Below are positions 1 to 6,364 of a stretch of 8,051 nucleotides of DNA, in pieces; the stretch's first letter is position 1, and each line of letters begins with the position of its first letter. Position numbers and translations under genes: made by a program. Origin of the DNA: an uncultured Actinomycetes bacterium. Its GTDB lineage: Bacteria; Actinomycetota; Actinomycetes; Nanopelagicales; Nanopelagicaceae. Under the pieces are notes generated by a model. The model ran no database searches and was not told the DNA's origin. It saw nothing but the letters and a program-made list of their open reading frames with translations. The stretch lies in contig CAIQXR010000013.1 in assembly GCA_903875815.1 (NCBI GenBank), positions 1-8,051 of the forward strand, written 5' to 3'.

Positions 1-507
1 AGTTTGGTCTGTTCGGTAGGAAATGTGCCGCTCGCCGCATCGCTCTGGTCCAGCGGCATCTCCTTTGGAGGAACTATCTCCTTCATCTTCGCGGATTTGC
101 TCTCGTTGCCGCTCATACTTATTTACCGAAAATATTATGGGGGAGCGCTGACTGCTCGGCTTGTTCCATTATTTTGGGCGATCATGAGCATCAGCGGACT
201 GCTGACTGAGGCAATTTTCCACGGTTTGGGCTTAACTCCCACTCGAATGAATATGGTGATGAGCACGAAACATTTCGGTGCCAATGCCACAACCATTCTC
301 GATGGTCTCGCTCTCGTAGTTCTGGGTCTGGTGATTTGGCTTCACTTCACCAAATCGGAGACGAGCTCGGAATTTGCCCAAGATCCCATCTGCGGAATGC
401 AGGTGCGCATTTCGGATGCACCGGCTCGGGCGCAGGTTGATGGCGTTGATTACTACTTCTGTGCACCCGGGTGTAAAGAAAAATTCCTCGCACGCTCCCA
501 CCGGTAA
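1..507 (+). CDS. Predicted permease (DUF318/ArsP-like) with C-terminal YHS domain, 5'-truncated
   Basis: The reading frame is open from base 1, so the real start lies upstream; the TTG at 4 is not a credible start. The visible 168 residues begin with CSVGNVPLAA and continue through SFGGTISFIFADLL and the IYRKYYGG loop, a pattern I recognise from predicted permeases of the DUF318 family. Three hydrophobic stretches (about residues 21-42, 52-75 and 97-116 of the fragment) fit membrane helices. A short linker then leads to a YHS domain at about 128-162 (DPICGM, then YYFCAPGCKEKF, with Cys131, Cys154 and Cys158), which in this family binds metal ions, often copper. Related permeases export arsenicals or heavy metals. 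The fusion suggests export or sensing of a soft metal with the YHS domain in the cytoplasm; the substrate is inferred. No partner gene follows: the next gene encodes a pirin and has its own probable promoter. Confidence 0.8.
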   Translation, partial: SLVCSVGNVPLAASLWSSGISFGGTISFIFADLLSLPLILIYRKYYGGALTARLVPLFWAIMSISGLLTEAIFHGLGLTPTRMNMVMSTKHFGANATTILDGLALVVLGLVIWLHFTKSETSSEFAQDPICGMQVRISDAPARAQVDGVDYYFCAPGCKEKFLARSHR

Positions 508-565
508 GCGCTTCGGTGACTTGGATTACCCCAGTCTTGGAATAGAAGTGCTGCTTTCTTTGTTC

Positions 566-571
566 TATACT
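566..571 (+). promoter_or_regulatory. Probable -10 box for the pirin gene
   Basis: TATACT is one base from the TATAAT consensus and lies in the 110-base gap after the permease gene, 46 bases before the pirin ATG. The -35 region is poor: TAGAAG at 543-548 has the right 17-base spacing but matches TTGACA at only three positions. Transcription would start near 578. Confidence 0.45.
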
Positions 572-578
572 CACGTTA

Positions 579-592
579 GTTGAATCTTCAAC
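579..592. repeat. Inverted repeat just after the predicted pirin transcription start
   Basis: GTTGAA-TC-TTCAAC is a perfect 6-base inverted repeat with a 2-base centre. It begins about seven bases after the TATACT box, so it would cover the start site, a common place for a repressor operator. A two-base loop makes an RNA hairpin unlikely. A regulatory role is inferred only from position and symmetry. Confidence 0.3.
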
Positions 593-605
593 GAATCTAC
601 TTAAT

Positions 606-611
606 GAGGAG
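606..611 (+). promoter_or_regulatory. Ribosome binding site of the pirin gene
   Basis: GAGGAG lies six bases before the ATG at 618. It is among the strongest Shine-Dalgarno sequences in the window and fixes that start. It contrasts with argF and the DUF3039 gene, which appear leaderless. Confidence 0.65.
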
Positions 612-617
612 TAGTTC

Positions 618-1610
618 ATGCCTGCTGTAAGCGTCGCCGATATCACCGTACTTCCTCGCGTCATCGTGGAGCCAACTGATCGCGCTCGTCGCGTGCAGAG
701 CGTCTCTACTGCGCCTTCTGGTTTTGAGGGTGAAGGCTTCCCGGTTCGTCGGGCATTTGCTGGCGCGGCACTCGAAGCGATCGATCCTTTCATCATGATG
801 GATCAAATGGGTGAAGTCGATTACGCACCAGGTGAGCCCAAAGGAACTCCGTGGCATCCGCATCGCGGCTTTGAAACCGTTACTTACATTATTGATGGCA
901 TCTTTGACCACCGCGATAATCATGGTGGCGGTGGAACTATTACTGATGGCGATACCCAGTGGATGACTGCCGGCGCCGGAATTCTTCATATCGAAACTCC
1001 GCCTGAGCATTTGGTGATGAGCGGAGGTCTCTTCCATGGCTTTCAATTGTGGGTAAATCTCCCTGCTTCTAAGAAGTGGTCAACGCCTGCCTATCAAGAT
1101 GTACGAGCGAAAGATGTTGCGCTCCTTGCTTCCCACGATGGCGGCGCGCTCATTCGCGTAATCGCAGGAAGCGTCGGTGGACACGAAGGTCCTGGCGTGA
1201 CTCAGACTCCCATCACCGTCGTCCATGCAACGATTGCAGCTGGGGCAGAACTACGCCTACCGTGGCAAAAGAATTACAACGCACTTGTTTATGCGATGGC
1301 CGGTGCAGGTTTGGCAGGCGAGGAGCGCCAACCTTTCCATAGCGGACAGTTAGCAGTCATGAGCGATGGGGATTACCTGGTTGTGCGCGCAGCCGATAAG
1401 CAGGACTCACGTAGTAAAAGCCTTGAAGTGATCATTTTGGGTGGCGAACCGATTCGCGAAAGCATTGCTTGGATGGGCCCCTTTGTTATGAATACCAAAG
1501 CAGAAGTGATTCAGGCTGTGGAAGATTTCCAAAGTGGTCGCATGGGAACAATTCCGATGGATGTGCGCGATGCCCACAAGAGTGCGCCCCGCGAAGTCAC
1601 CGAAAATTAA
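618..1610 (+). CDS. Pirin family protein (bicupin)
   Basis: This 330-residue protein matches the pirin family along its whole length. The N-terminal cupin carries HPHRGFETV (His80, His82) and GILHIETP (His124, Glu126), the four metal ligands corresponding to His56, His58, His101 and Glu103 of human pirin. QLWVNLP (143-149) follows, and the C-terminal cupin has GGEPIRE (275-281) and GPFVMNT (287-293). The family binds Fe or another divalent metal; some bacterial members have quercetin dioxygenase activity and others modulate enzymes or transcription, so the role here cannot be assigned. The N-terminus is about 25 residues longer than in human pirin. The start is set by GAGGAG six bases upstream. 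The gene is probably monocistronic, since argF converges on it with 11 bases between the stop codons. The product is predicted to be cytoplasmic, as no signal peptide is visible. Confidence 0.92.
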   Translation: MPAVSVADITVLPRVIVEPTDRARRVQSVSTAPSGFEGEGFPVRRAFAGAALEAIDPFIMMDQMGEVDYAPGEPKGTPWHPHRGFETVTYIIDGIFDHRDNHGGGGTITDGDTQWMTAGAGILHIETPPEHLVMSGGLFHGFQLWVNLPASKKWSTPAYQDVRAKDVALLASHDGGALIRVIAGSVGGHEGPGVTQTPITVVHATIAAGAELRLPWQKNYNALVYAMAGAGLAGEERQPFHSGQLAVMSDGDYLVVRAADKQDSRSKSLEVIILGGEPIRESIAWMGPFVMNTKAEVIQAVEDFQSGRMGTIPMDVRDAHKSAPREVTEN

Positions 1611-1621
1611 TTAGTAAATAA

Positions 1622-2563
1622 TTACTTTCGTCCGGTGAGTTCACCGCGAACGGTGTGATACAAAATCGCTTGAATTGTTGTTCGGCGATGATATGCCTCA
1701 CGCCAAATAACAGATTTCTCGCCATCTATCACTTCAGCTGCAACTTCCTCACCGCGGTGTGCAGGTAAGCAGTGCATAAAGATCGAGTCCTTGGCAGTCA
1801 ATGACATTAATTCTGGCGTGACGGCAAAAGGCGAGAGCGCAGCAAGTTTTTCACTTCGCTCTGATTCAGGGTCGCCCATCGACATCCACACATCGGTATA
1901 AAGCGCACTGGCATCTTTCGCGGCTGCTTCGGGATCGTGAGTAATCTCAATCGTTGCCCCGGTTTCGGCAGCAATCCGACGCGCGCTCTCTATGGCGCGT
2001 GGATCGGGAGCAAATTTTCCTGGGGGAGTTGCCGCAACAACATGTGCGCCCATGATCGCTCCCATGGTGAGCCAGGCATGGGCCATATTGTTGCCATCGC
2101 CAATATAAGTAAATTTGCGACCAGCAATATCGGCGCCGAAGACTTCGCGAATGGTGATCCAGTCAGCGAGTAACTGGGTGGGATGGTCATCATCGGTAAG
2201 AGCGTTAATGACGGGAATGCTTGAATATTTGCCGAGCTCATCGACATCGGATTGCGCAAATGTGCGCACGATTAACGCTGCCGAAAAACCACTGATAATA
2301 CGAGCCGTATCGGCAATCGTTTCGCCGCGTCCTAATTGGAGATCATCGCCGCGCAGGAAGATCGGCGTTCCACCGAGATGAGCTACGGCAGTCTCAGATG
2401 CCAAGCGAGTACGTGTCGAAGGTTTAGTCATGTAGATCGCGACACTCTGGTGGGCAAGCGCGGTGGCTGCGCTGAGTGGGTTGCGAGCGAAATCCGCCGC
2501 TGTCGAAAGTAGCAGTTCGACATCAGCGCGGCTGAGATCTTCGGTGCGAAGGAGATCTTTCAT
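1622..2563 (-). CDS. argF: Ornithine carbamoyltransferase
   Basis: This enzyme transfers the carbamoyl group from carbamoyl phosphate to L-ornithine to make citrulline in cytoplasmic arginine synthesis. The 313 residues show the carbamoyl phosphate motif STRTR (49-53), HPTQ (127-130), the ornithine-binding DVWMSMG (224-230) and HCLPAHRG (264-271, Cys265). The SMG loop argues for ornithine rather than acetyl- or succinyl-ornithine. Near the C-terminus the usual ENRLHAQKA stretch reads AYHRRTTIQA; the phosphate-binding Arg appears kept as Arg293. The frame stays open upstream to 2728, but I chose the ATG at 2563: MKDLLRTEDLS is a normal OTCase N-terminus, the length is typical, and a longer form would overlap the divergent DUF3039 gene. 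No Shine-Dalgarno is visible, and TACCCT six bases before the ATG suggests a leaderless mRNA. No other arg gene is in the window. Confidence 0.95.
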   Translation of the reverse strand: MKDLLRTEDLSRADVELLLSTAADFARNPLSAATALAHQSVAIYMTKPSTRTRLASETAVAHLGGTPIFLRGDDLQLGRGETIADTARIISGFSAALIVRTFAQSDVDELGKYSSIPVINALTDDDHPTQLLADWITIREVFGADIAGRKFTYIGDGNNMAHAWLTMGAIMGAHVVAATPPGKFAPDPRAIESARRIAAETGATIEITHDPEAAAKDASALYTDVWMSMGDPESERSEKLAALSPFAVTPELMSLTAKDSIFMHCLPAHRGEEVAAEVIDGEKSVIWREAYHRRTTIQAILYHTVRGELTGRK

Positions 2564-2569
2564 TGGATA

Positions 2570-2611
2570 AGGGTACGGGATTGCTCGGCATTTATTGATT
2601 AGTATTACCGC
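2570..2611. promoter_or_regulatory. Divergent, probably leaderless start region of argF and the DUF3039 gene
   Basis: Only 48 bases separate the two start codons. On the - strand TACCCT (2570-2575) ends six bases before the argF ATG. On the + strand TAGTAT (2600-2605) ends six bases before the DUF3039 ATG. Neither start has a Shine-Dalgarno, so both fit leaderless transcription, which is common in actinobacteria. The -35 regions at 17-base spacing are weak (GGGATT at 2577-2582 on +, TCAATA at 2593-2598 on -) and lie between the two -10 boxes, so the polymerase footprints would overlap. A second candidate for argF is TAATAC on the - strand (2602-2607). Confidence 0.45.
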
Positions 2612-2881
2612 ATGGGAATCTTCTCCAAGCCGCTCGGCGACACGCTTGTTGACACCCGTCTCGATCAAGGAACTGAAGGCGATCTTCGAACTTCCCACGA
2701 GGACGGGGATCACGAACGCTTCGCACATTACGTGCGCAAAGAGAAGATTGTGGAGTCGGCAGTGACTGGCAAGCCAGTGAAAGCGCTCTGTGGGAAGAAA
2801 TGGGTTCCTACTCGCGACCCCGAGAAATTTCCCATCTGTCCGACCTGTAAAAGTATTTACGACGGCTTAAAGAAGGAATAG
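2612..2881 (+). CDS. DUF3039 domain-containing protein (small, putative zinc-binding)
   Basis: This 89-residue protein matches the actinobacterial DUF3039 family, whose function is unknown to me. The first ~35 residues are polar and acidic. The conserved part starts at HYV (39-41) and runs through ALCGKKWVPTRDP (58-70) to FPICPTCK (73-80). His39, Cys60, Cys76 and Cys79 could form one zinc site; the CPxC pair looks like half of a zinc ribbon, but coordination is inferred. There is no signal peptide or membrane segment. The ATG follows TAGTAT by six bases, so translation may be leaderless. The TAG stop shares its last base with the GTG start of the glycosidase gene, which suggests one transcript. 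As I recall, in other actinobacteria the DUF3039 gene often lies near clpS, and here clpS is two genes downstream. Confidence 0.85.
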   Translation: MGIFSKPLGDTLVDTRLDQGTEGDLRTSHEDGDHERFAHYVRKEKIVESAVTGKPVKALCGKKWVPTRDPEKFPICPTCKSIYDGLKKE

Positions 2882-4614
2882 TGAACCGGCGCCTGCAGAA
2901 ATTGCCTCGCCAGGTAGCTTCGCTTCTCATTTTCTGCGCGATCGCATTCGGACTCACCAGCTCGCCGGCACAGGCAGATGCACCAACAAGAAAGATTCTC
3001 ACTGGCTGGCTTCCGTATTACGGAATGAAGACAGCCCTTCCTGATGTGATGACAAACAGCGATTTGATGCAAACAGTCAATCCATTTTGGTACACCGTCA
3101 AAGATCAAAACACGATCACCGATTTATATACACCCGCCAATCCATCCATTCCGATGGCACAACCGCTCTCTACCTTTCGCACCCTCAATTTGCGGATAGT
3201 TCCCACTATTACTGATGGCACCGCAAAGGGCGTACTGGCAGGACTTATTGCAAAGGATGCGTCACGAGCAAATCTTGTACGGGCGATTCTCAATTTAGTG
3301 ATGAGTAATCAATACGATGGAATTGATTTAGATTTTGAGAATTTTGCGTTTGTCGATGGAAATACGACCTGGGATAGCACGAGTCCTAATTGGGTTAAAT
3401 TCATCTCAGATTTATCGACAGCGCTTCATGCACAGGGCAAGACGCTCTCTGTCACCACACCCGTTCTCTTCGATCCAACCACGGGCAAGAAGGGCTATTA
3501 CGTTTATGCCTGGTCGCAGATTGGTTCGCTGATTGATGAACTTCGCATCATGGCTTATGACTACTCGATCGCTAATCCCGGCCCGATCGGTCCCATTACA
3601 TGGACTGAGGATGCGTTGAAATATGCCGTCTCGGTTATCCCTGCTTCAAAGATTTACTTGGGCGTGCCGGGATACGGTCGAGATTGGATCACCAGTGTTA
3701 CCGGTACTTGCCCAGTGGATGTGGCAGCAACCATCACTCCGAAAGCTTCGGCAGCAACATTCGTGATGCGAAATGCCAGCACACTTGCGAGTACCTATAG
3801 CGAAACTCCGACTTATGTTGCCAAATATGGTGAAAGTACCTTTACCTATACCAAGGTCTATAGCGGGTTAACGAAAGCAGGCCAAGCCACAAGTTGCTCG
3901 GCCCAGCGCACCGTCTGGTATCAAGATCCGCAAGCTTTTCTACTTCGGGCCAATTTTGTGACGAAGTATCACATTGCCGGAATTGCCGAATGGACGCTAG
4001 GAATGGAAGATCCATCGGCGATCACTGCTCTTCGTAGTTATGGGCAGACGATTGCGCCCGATCCCGTAGTGGCCAGCATCTCAGTAAGTGCGCCGAGTGC
4101 TTCCTATGGCGTGCCGATTGCCATTACTGCACAATTTTCACGAACCGACAAGACTCCCATCGCCAACTTGCCAGCGCGCATCGAAGAGAAGAGTGCGGGC
4201 GGAGATTGGCGAACAATTTATTCCGGAACAACTAGTACCGATGGATCGATAAAAGTACGGACCCTGTTTGCGAAAAATGCATCGCTCCGAGCTATCTCTA
4301 CCGGAAGTTGGAGTCTGCTCGAAGGCGATTCACCGGAAGCTGCAGTAGCAATCTCGCGTCTGATCTCGTGGAACGCGCCAAGTTCTGCTCGAGCTGGCAC
4401 TTCCTATTCCCTCACTGGATTTATTCTTCCGCGTTCAGGCGGCGTCAGCGTTTCACTTGATCCGCTCCATAGCGCCATCACCGACAGCACCGGACGATTC
4501 ACTATTTCCACTTCATCAACAGCCATAGGAGGGCAGGAACTCCGGTTGACGATTCCTGCTGATCCACAATTTGCCGCCACCACAACAGATCCGGTTGTTA
4601 TCCTCATCCGGTGA
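2881..4614 (+). CDS. Secreted family 18 glycoside hydrolase with C-terminal beta-sandwich domains
   Basis: This 577-residue product starts with a signal peptide: basic MNRRLQKLPR, a hydrophobic core (about 12-25) and a cleavage site after AQA at 32. The GH18 domain covers about 37-392. It has DGIDLDFE (146-153), the DxxDxDxE signature with Glu153 as the acid, plus MAYDYS (224-229), GVPGYGRDW (261-269), a probable insertion subdomain up to VWYQDP, and a late core Trp at 371. Cys277 and Cys339 may form a disulphide. Residues 395-490 and 493-577 look like two Ig-like or surface-adhesion beta domains, rich in Ser and Thr. GH18 enzymes cleave beta-1,4 bonds next to N-acetylglucosamine by substrate-assisted catalysis; YaaH/SleL-like members act on peptidoglycan and others on chitin, and I cannot tell which applies. 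The GTG start overlaps the preceding stop by one base, with GAAGGA (2872-2877) just upstream. No sortase signal or lipobox is visible. Confidence 0.87.
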   Translation: MNRRLQKLPRQVASLLIFCAIAFGLTSSPAQADAPTRKILTGWLPYYGMKTALPDVMTNSDLMQTVNPFWYTVKDQNTITDLYTPANPSIPMAQPLSTFRTLNLRIVPTITDGTAKGVLAGLIAKDASRANLVRAILNLVMSNQYDGIDLDFENFAFVDGNTTWDSTSPNWVKFISDLSTALHAQGKTLSVTTPVLFDPTTGKKGYYVYAWSQIGSLIDELRIMAYDYSIANPGPIGPITWTEDALKYAVSVIPASKIYLGVPGYGRDWITSVTGTCPVDVAATITPKASAATFVMRNASTLASTYSETPTYVAKYGESTFTYTKVYSGLTKAGQATSCSAQRTVWYQDPQAFLLRANFVTKYHIAGIAEWTLGMEDPSAITALRSYGQTIAPDPVVASISVSAPSASYGVPIAITAQFSRTDKTPIANLPARIEEKSAGGDWRTIYSGTTSTDGSIKVRTLFAKNASLRAISTGSWSLLEGDSPEAAVAISRLISWNAPSSARAGTSYSLTGFILPRSGGVSVSLDPLHSAITDSTGRFTISTSSTAIGGQELRLTIPADPQFAATTTDPVVILIR

Positions 4615-4628
4615 TGATCTGCCAGTGG

Positions 4629-4634
4629 TACGGT
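4629..4634 (+). promoter_or_regulatory. Possible -10 box close to the clpS start
   Basis: TACGGT ends eight bases before the ATG at 4643, or five before the GTG at 4640. There is only a weak GAG element as a ribosome site, so a leaderless or near-leaderless start is possible. The match to TATAAT is modest and no convincing -35 is seen. Confidence 0.25.
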
Positions 4635-4642
4635 AGCGAGTG

Positions 4643-4927
4643 ATGAGCACACTTACTTCGCCCGATGTCAGCGTCGAACAGCTCTTCGATCGCCCGTGGA
4701 CCACGATTGTGTGGGATGACCCAGTGAATTTAATGAGTTACGTAGTTTTTGTCTTTAAAAAACTCTTCAATTTCTCTGATGAACGCGCTCATGAATTAAT
4801 GATGCAAGTTCATAATGAAGGGCGTGCAGTGGTCTCTTCTGGTTCACGCGAGGAGATGGAGCGCGATGTTCAACGCCTCCACGAGCACGGGCTATGGGCC
4901 ACACTTCAACGCGATGACAAGATTTAG
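4643..4927 (+). CDS. clpS: ATP-dependent Clp protease adaptor ClpS
   Basis: ClpS binds proteins with destabilising N-terminal residues and passes them to the ClpC or ClpA unfoldase for degradation. Counting from the in-frame GTG at 4640 (95 residues), the fold starts at [16 protein letters not shown] (20-35). Asp26 and Asp27 align with Asp35 and Asp36 of E. coli ClpS, which hold the N-degron amino group, and His58 in [10 protein letters not shown] aligns with His66. The ending [20 protein letters not shown] matches the actinobacterial form as I remember it from M. tuberculosis. The start could be GTG at 4640 or ATG at 4643; I report the ATG because it leaves a better distance to the TACGGT box. 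The gene lies 28 bases after the glycosidase and 12 bases before the DUF2017 gene, its usual actinobacterial partner. No clp subunit gene is in the window. Confidence 0.95.
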   Translation: MSTLTSPDVSVEQLFDRPWTTIVWDDPVNLMSYVVFVFKKLFNFSDERAHELMMQVHNEGRAVVSSGSREEMERDVQRLHEHGLWATLQRDDKI

Positions 4928-4939
4928 GCAGGAAAATCT

Positions 4940-5494
4940 ATGTCACGATTTGAAAAGGTAAGCGAGGGTTTTTCACTCGATCTCACTATTGATGAAGCGC
5001 ATATCTTGATCAATCTCGTGGAGCAACTTCTAGAATTATTGGGCGAAGGAGATTTTTTTCACCACTACGATTCCAGTGATCCCTTTGCGCAATTGATGGC
5101 AATGCCTAGTGAAATTGCTGCCCCGGAAGATCCTGTTCTGCTGCGGTTGTTGCCAAATGCTTATGCCGATCCGGAAGCTGCATCAGATTTTCGTCGGTAT
5201 ACCGAACCGCAATTGCGGGGGAGTAAGCAACGTATCTTGCGCCAGATGCGCGAAGAGCTCACCGTTATTGTCGATGAAGAGCGAGATGGCGTTATCGAAG
5301 ATCTCAGCGCGGACACCTGGCTCATGGGAATAAATGACCTTCGGTTAGCGCTCTCGGTGCGTCTGAATATCGAGGCGGAGAGCTTTGCTTCCTTCGAATT
5401 GCTCCCTGATTCAGATCCGCAGAAGCCGGTTTACGCGGTCTACTACTGGTTAGGCTGGTTACAAGAGAACCTACTGACTGCCATGATGCAGTAG
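4940..5494 (+). CDS. DUF2017 domain-containing protein
   Basis: This 184-residue acidic protein matches the actinobacterial DUF2017 family, which regularly follows clpS (Rv1332 in M. tuberculosis). Its function is not established; some genomes call it a transcriptional regulator without clear evidence. Family-like blocks are LDLTIDEAHILINLVEQLLELL (13-34, a probable helix), DPVLLRLLPNAYADPEAASDFRRYTE (64-89), then WLMGINDLRLALSVRLNI (127-144) and a C-terminal YYWLGWLQENL (168-178). It is mostly helical, with no signal peptide, membrane segment or DNA-binding motif that I can see. The ATG at 4940 has AGGA (4930-4933) six bases upstream and lies 12 bases after the clpS stop, so the two are almost certainly co-transcribed. 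The pairing suggests a role linked to ClpS or Clp proteolysis, which is inference. Confidence 0.88.
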   Translation: MSRFEKVSEGFSLDLTIDEAHILINLVEQLLELLGEGDFFHHYDSSDPFAQLMAMPSEIAAPEDPVLLRLLPNAYADPEAASDFRRYTEPQLRGSKQRILRQMREELTVIVDEERDGVIEDLSADTWLMGINDLRLALSVRLNIEAESFASFELLPDSDPQKPVYAVYYWLGWLQENLLTAMMQ

Positions 5495-5512
5495 TTCTCT
5501 CGCCTAAGAAGT

Positions 5513-5518
5513 TAGACT
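5513..5518 (+). promoter_or_regulatory. Possible -10 box close to the murI start
   Basis: TAGACT ends three bases before the ATG at 5522 and exactly six bases before the in-frame GTG at 5525. The second distance is the same as for argF and the DUF3039 gene. If used, murI would be translated leaderless from GTG. No good -35 is seen. The competing ribosome site, AAGAAG (5506-5511), is weak and ten bases from the ATG. Confidence 0.25.
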
Positions 5519-5521
5519 CAG

Positions 5522-6331
5522 ATGGTGAGCACCTCAGCGATTTCTGCCGATTCACCCATTGGCGTATTTGATTCTGGCGTTGGTGGCCTCACGGTAGCTC
5601 GGGCAATCATCGATCAATTACCGCACGAATCAATTCTCTATGTGGGCGATACTGCGCGTGGTCCGTATGGACCAAGGCCACTTGCTGAAGTACGTACCTT
5701 CGCCATTGAAATATTAGATCAACTTGTAGAAGCCGGCGTTAAAGCAATCGTTATTGCCTGCAACACGGCAAGTGCGGCGATGCTTCGTGACGCTCGGGAG
5801 CGTTACTCCATTCCTATCGTTGAAGTTATCCAGCCAGCGGCGCGTCGCGCTGTCTCAGCTACTCGCACCGGAAAAGTCGGAGTGATTGGCACACAAGCAA
5901 CAATTGATTCGGGTGCCTACCTCGACGCATTTGCTGCTGCACCGCAATTGGAAATTACCTCCGTTGCCTGTCCGCAATTTGTGGAATTCGTCGAACGCGG
6001 CGAGACGTCGGGTAAGGCAGTCACGGAAGTTGCTGAAAAATATCTAGCACCCCTGAAGTCAGAGAAAATCGATACTTTGGTCTTGGGCTGCACTCACTAC
6101 CCGCTTCTGACCGGTGTAATTTCTTATGTCATGGGAAATGAAGTCACTTTGGTGTCGAGCGCCGAAGAGACTGCAAAAGATCTCTACCGCGTCTTAGTTG
6201 AGAAGGATTTACTCTCACTCCAAGCTAAGCCGAATTACACATTTGTCGCTACCGGTGATGCACAAGGCTTCTCTGCCCTTGCTCGCAGATTTCTTGGTCC
6301 AGAAGTCAGTCACGTTCAATCACATATTTAA
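5522..6331 (+). CDS. murI: Glutamate racemase
   Basis: MurI converts L-glutamate to D-glutamate for the second residue of the peptidoglycan stem peptide, in the cytoplasm. The 269-residue length is typical. The two-cysteine mechanism is intact: Cys80 in IACNTASAA and Cys190 in LGCTHYPLL. Other family motifs are [12 protein letters not shown] (14-25, with Asp17 and Ser18), [12 protein letters not shown] (42-53), [10 protein letters not shown] (102-111) and GVIGTQATI (120-128). The start may be ATG at 5522 or GTG at 5525; the first residues MVST are not conserved and do not decide it. The gene starts 27 bases after the DUF2017 stop and ends 33 bases before rph, so it probably belongs to the same run of genes. 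In M. tuberculosis murI and rph are near neighbours (Rv1338 and Rv1340), separated by a metallo-beta-lactamase-fold gene that is absent here. Confidence 0.96.
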   Translation: MVSTSAISADSPIGVFDSGVGGLTVARAIIDQLPHESILYVGDTARGPYGPRPLAEVRTFAIEILDQLVEAGVKAIVIACNTASAAMLRDARERYSIPIVEVIQPAARRAVSATRTGKVGVIGTQATIDSGAYLDAFAAAPQLEITSVACPQFVEFVERGETSGKAVTEVAEKYLAPLKSEKIDTLVLGCTHYPLLTGVISYVMGNEVTLVSSAEETAKDLYRVLVEKDLLSLQAKPNYTFVATGDAQGFSALARRFLGPEVSHVQSHI

Positions 6332-6364
6332 TTCCACACTCCATCTAACGAAGAGAGATCTCTT

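Noticed and set aside
347..1046. Minus-strand open frames of about 149 codons across the permease/pirin junction
   Set aside because: They run antisense to two recognisable genes, have no ribosome site, and the products resemble nothing I know.
1633..1646. CGGTGA-GT-TCACCG inverted repeat at the 3' end of argF as a terminator
   Set aside because: It lies inside the argF coding sequence, has a two-base centre, and no run of T follows directly on either strand. The AT-rich stretch between the convergent stops (1611-1621) is not a recognisable terminator either.
2564..2728. Upstream in-frame extension of argF by 55 codons
   Set aside because: It would overlap the conserved DUF3039 gene, adds residues not found in OTCases, and the ATG at 2563 gives the normal N-terminus and length.
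6354..6363. AGAGATCTCT palindrome overlapping the rph ribosome site
   Set aside because: It is a perfect 10-base palindrome but has no loop for an RNA hairpin. It most likely reflects the purine-rich Shine-Dalgarno region and chance.
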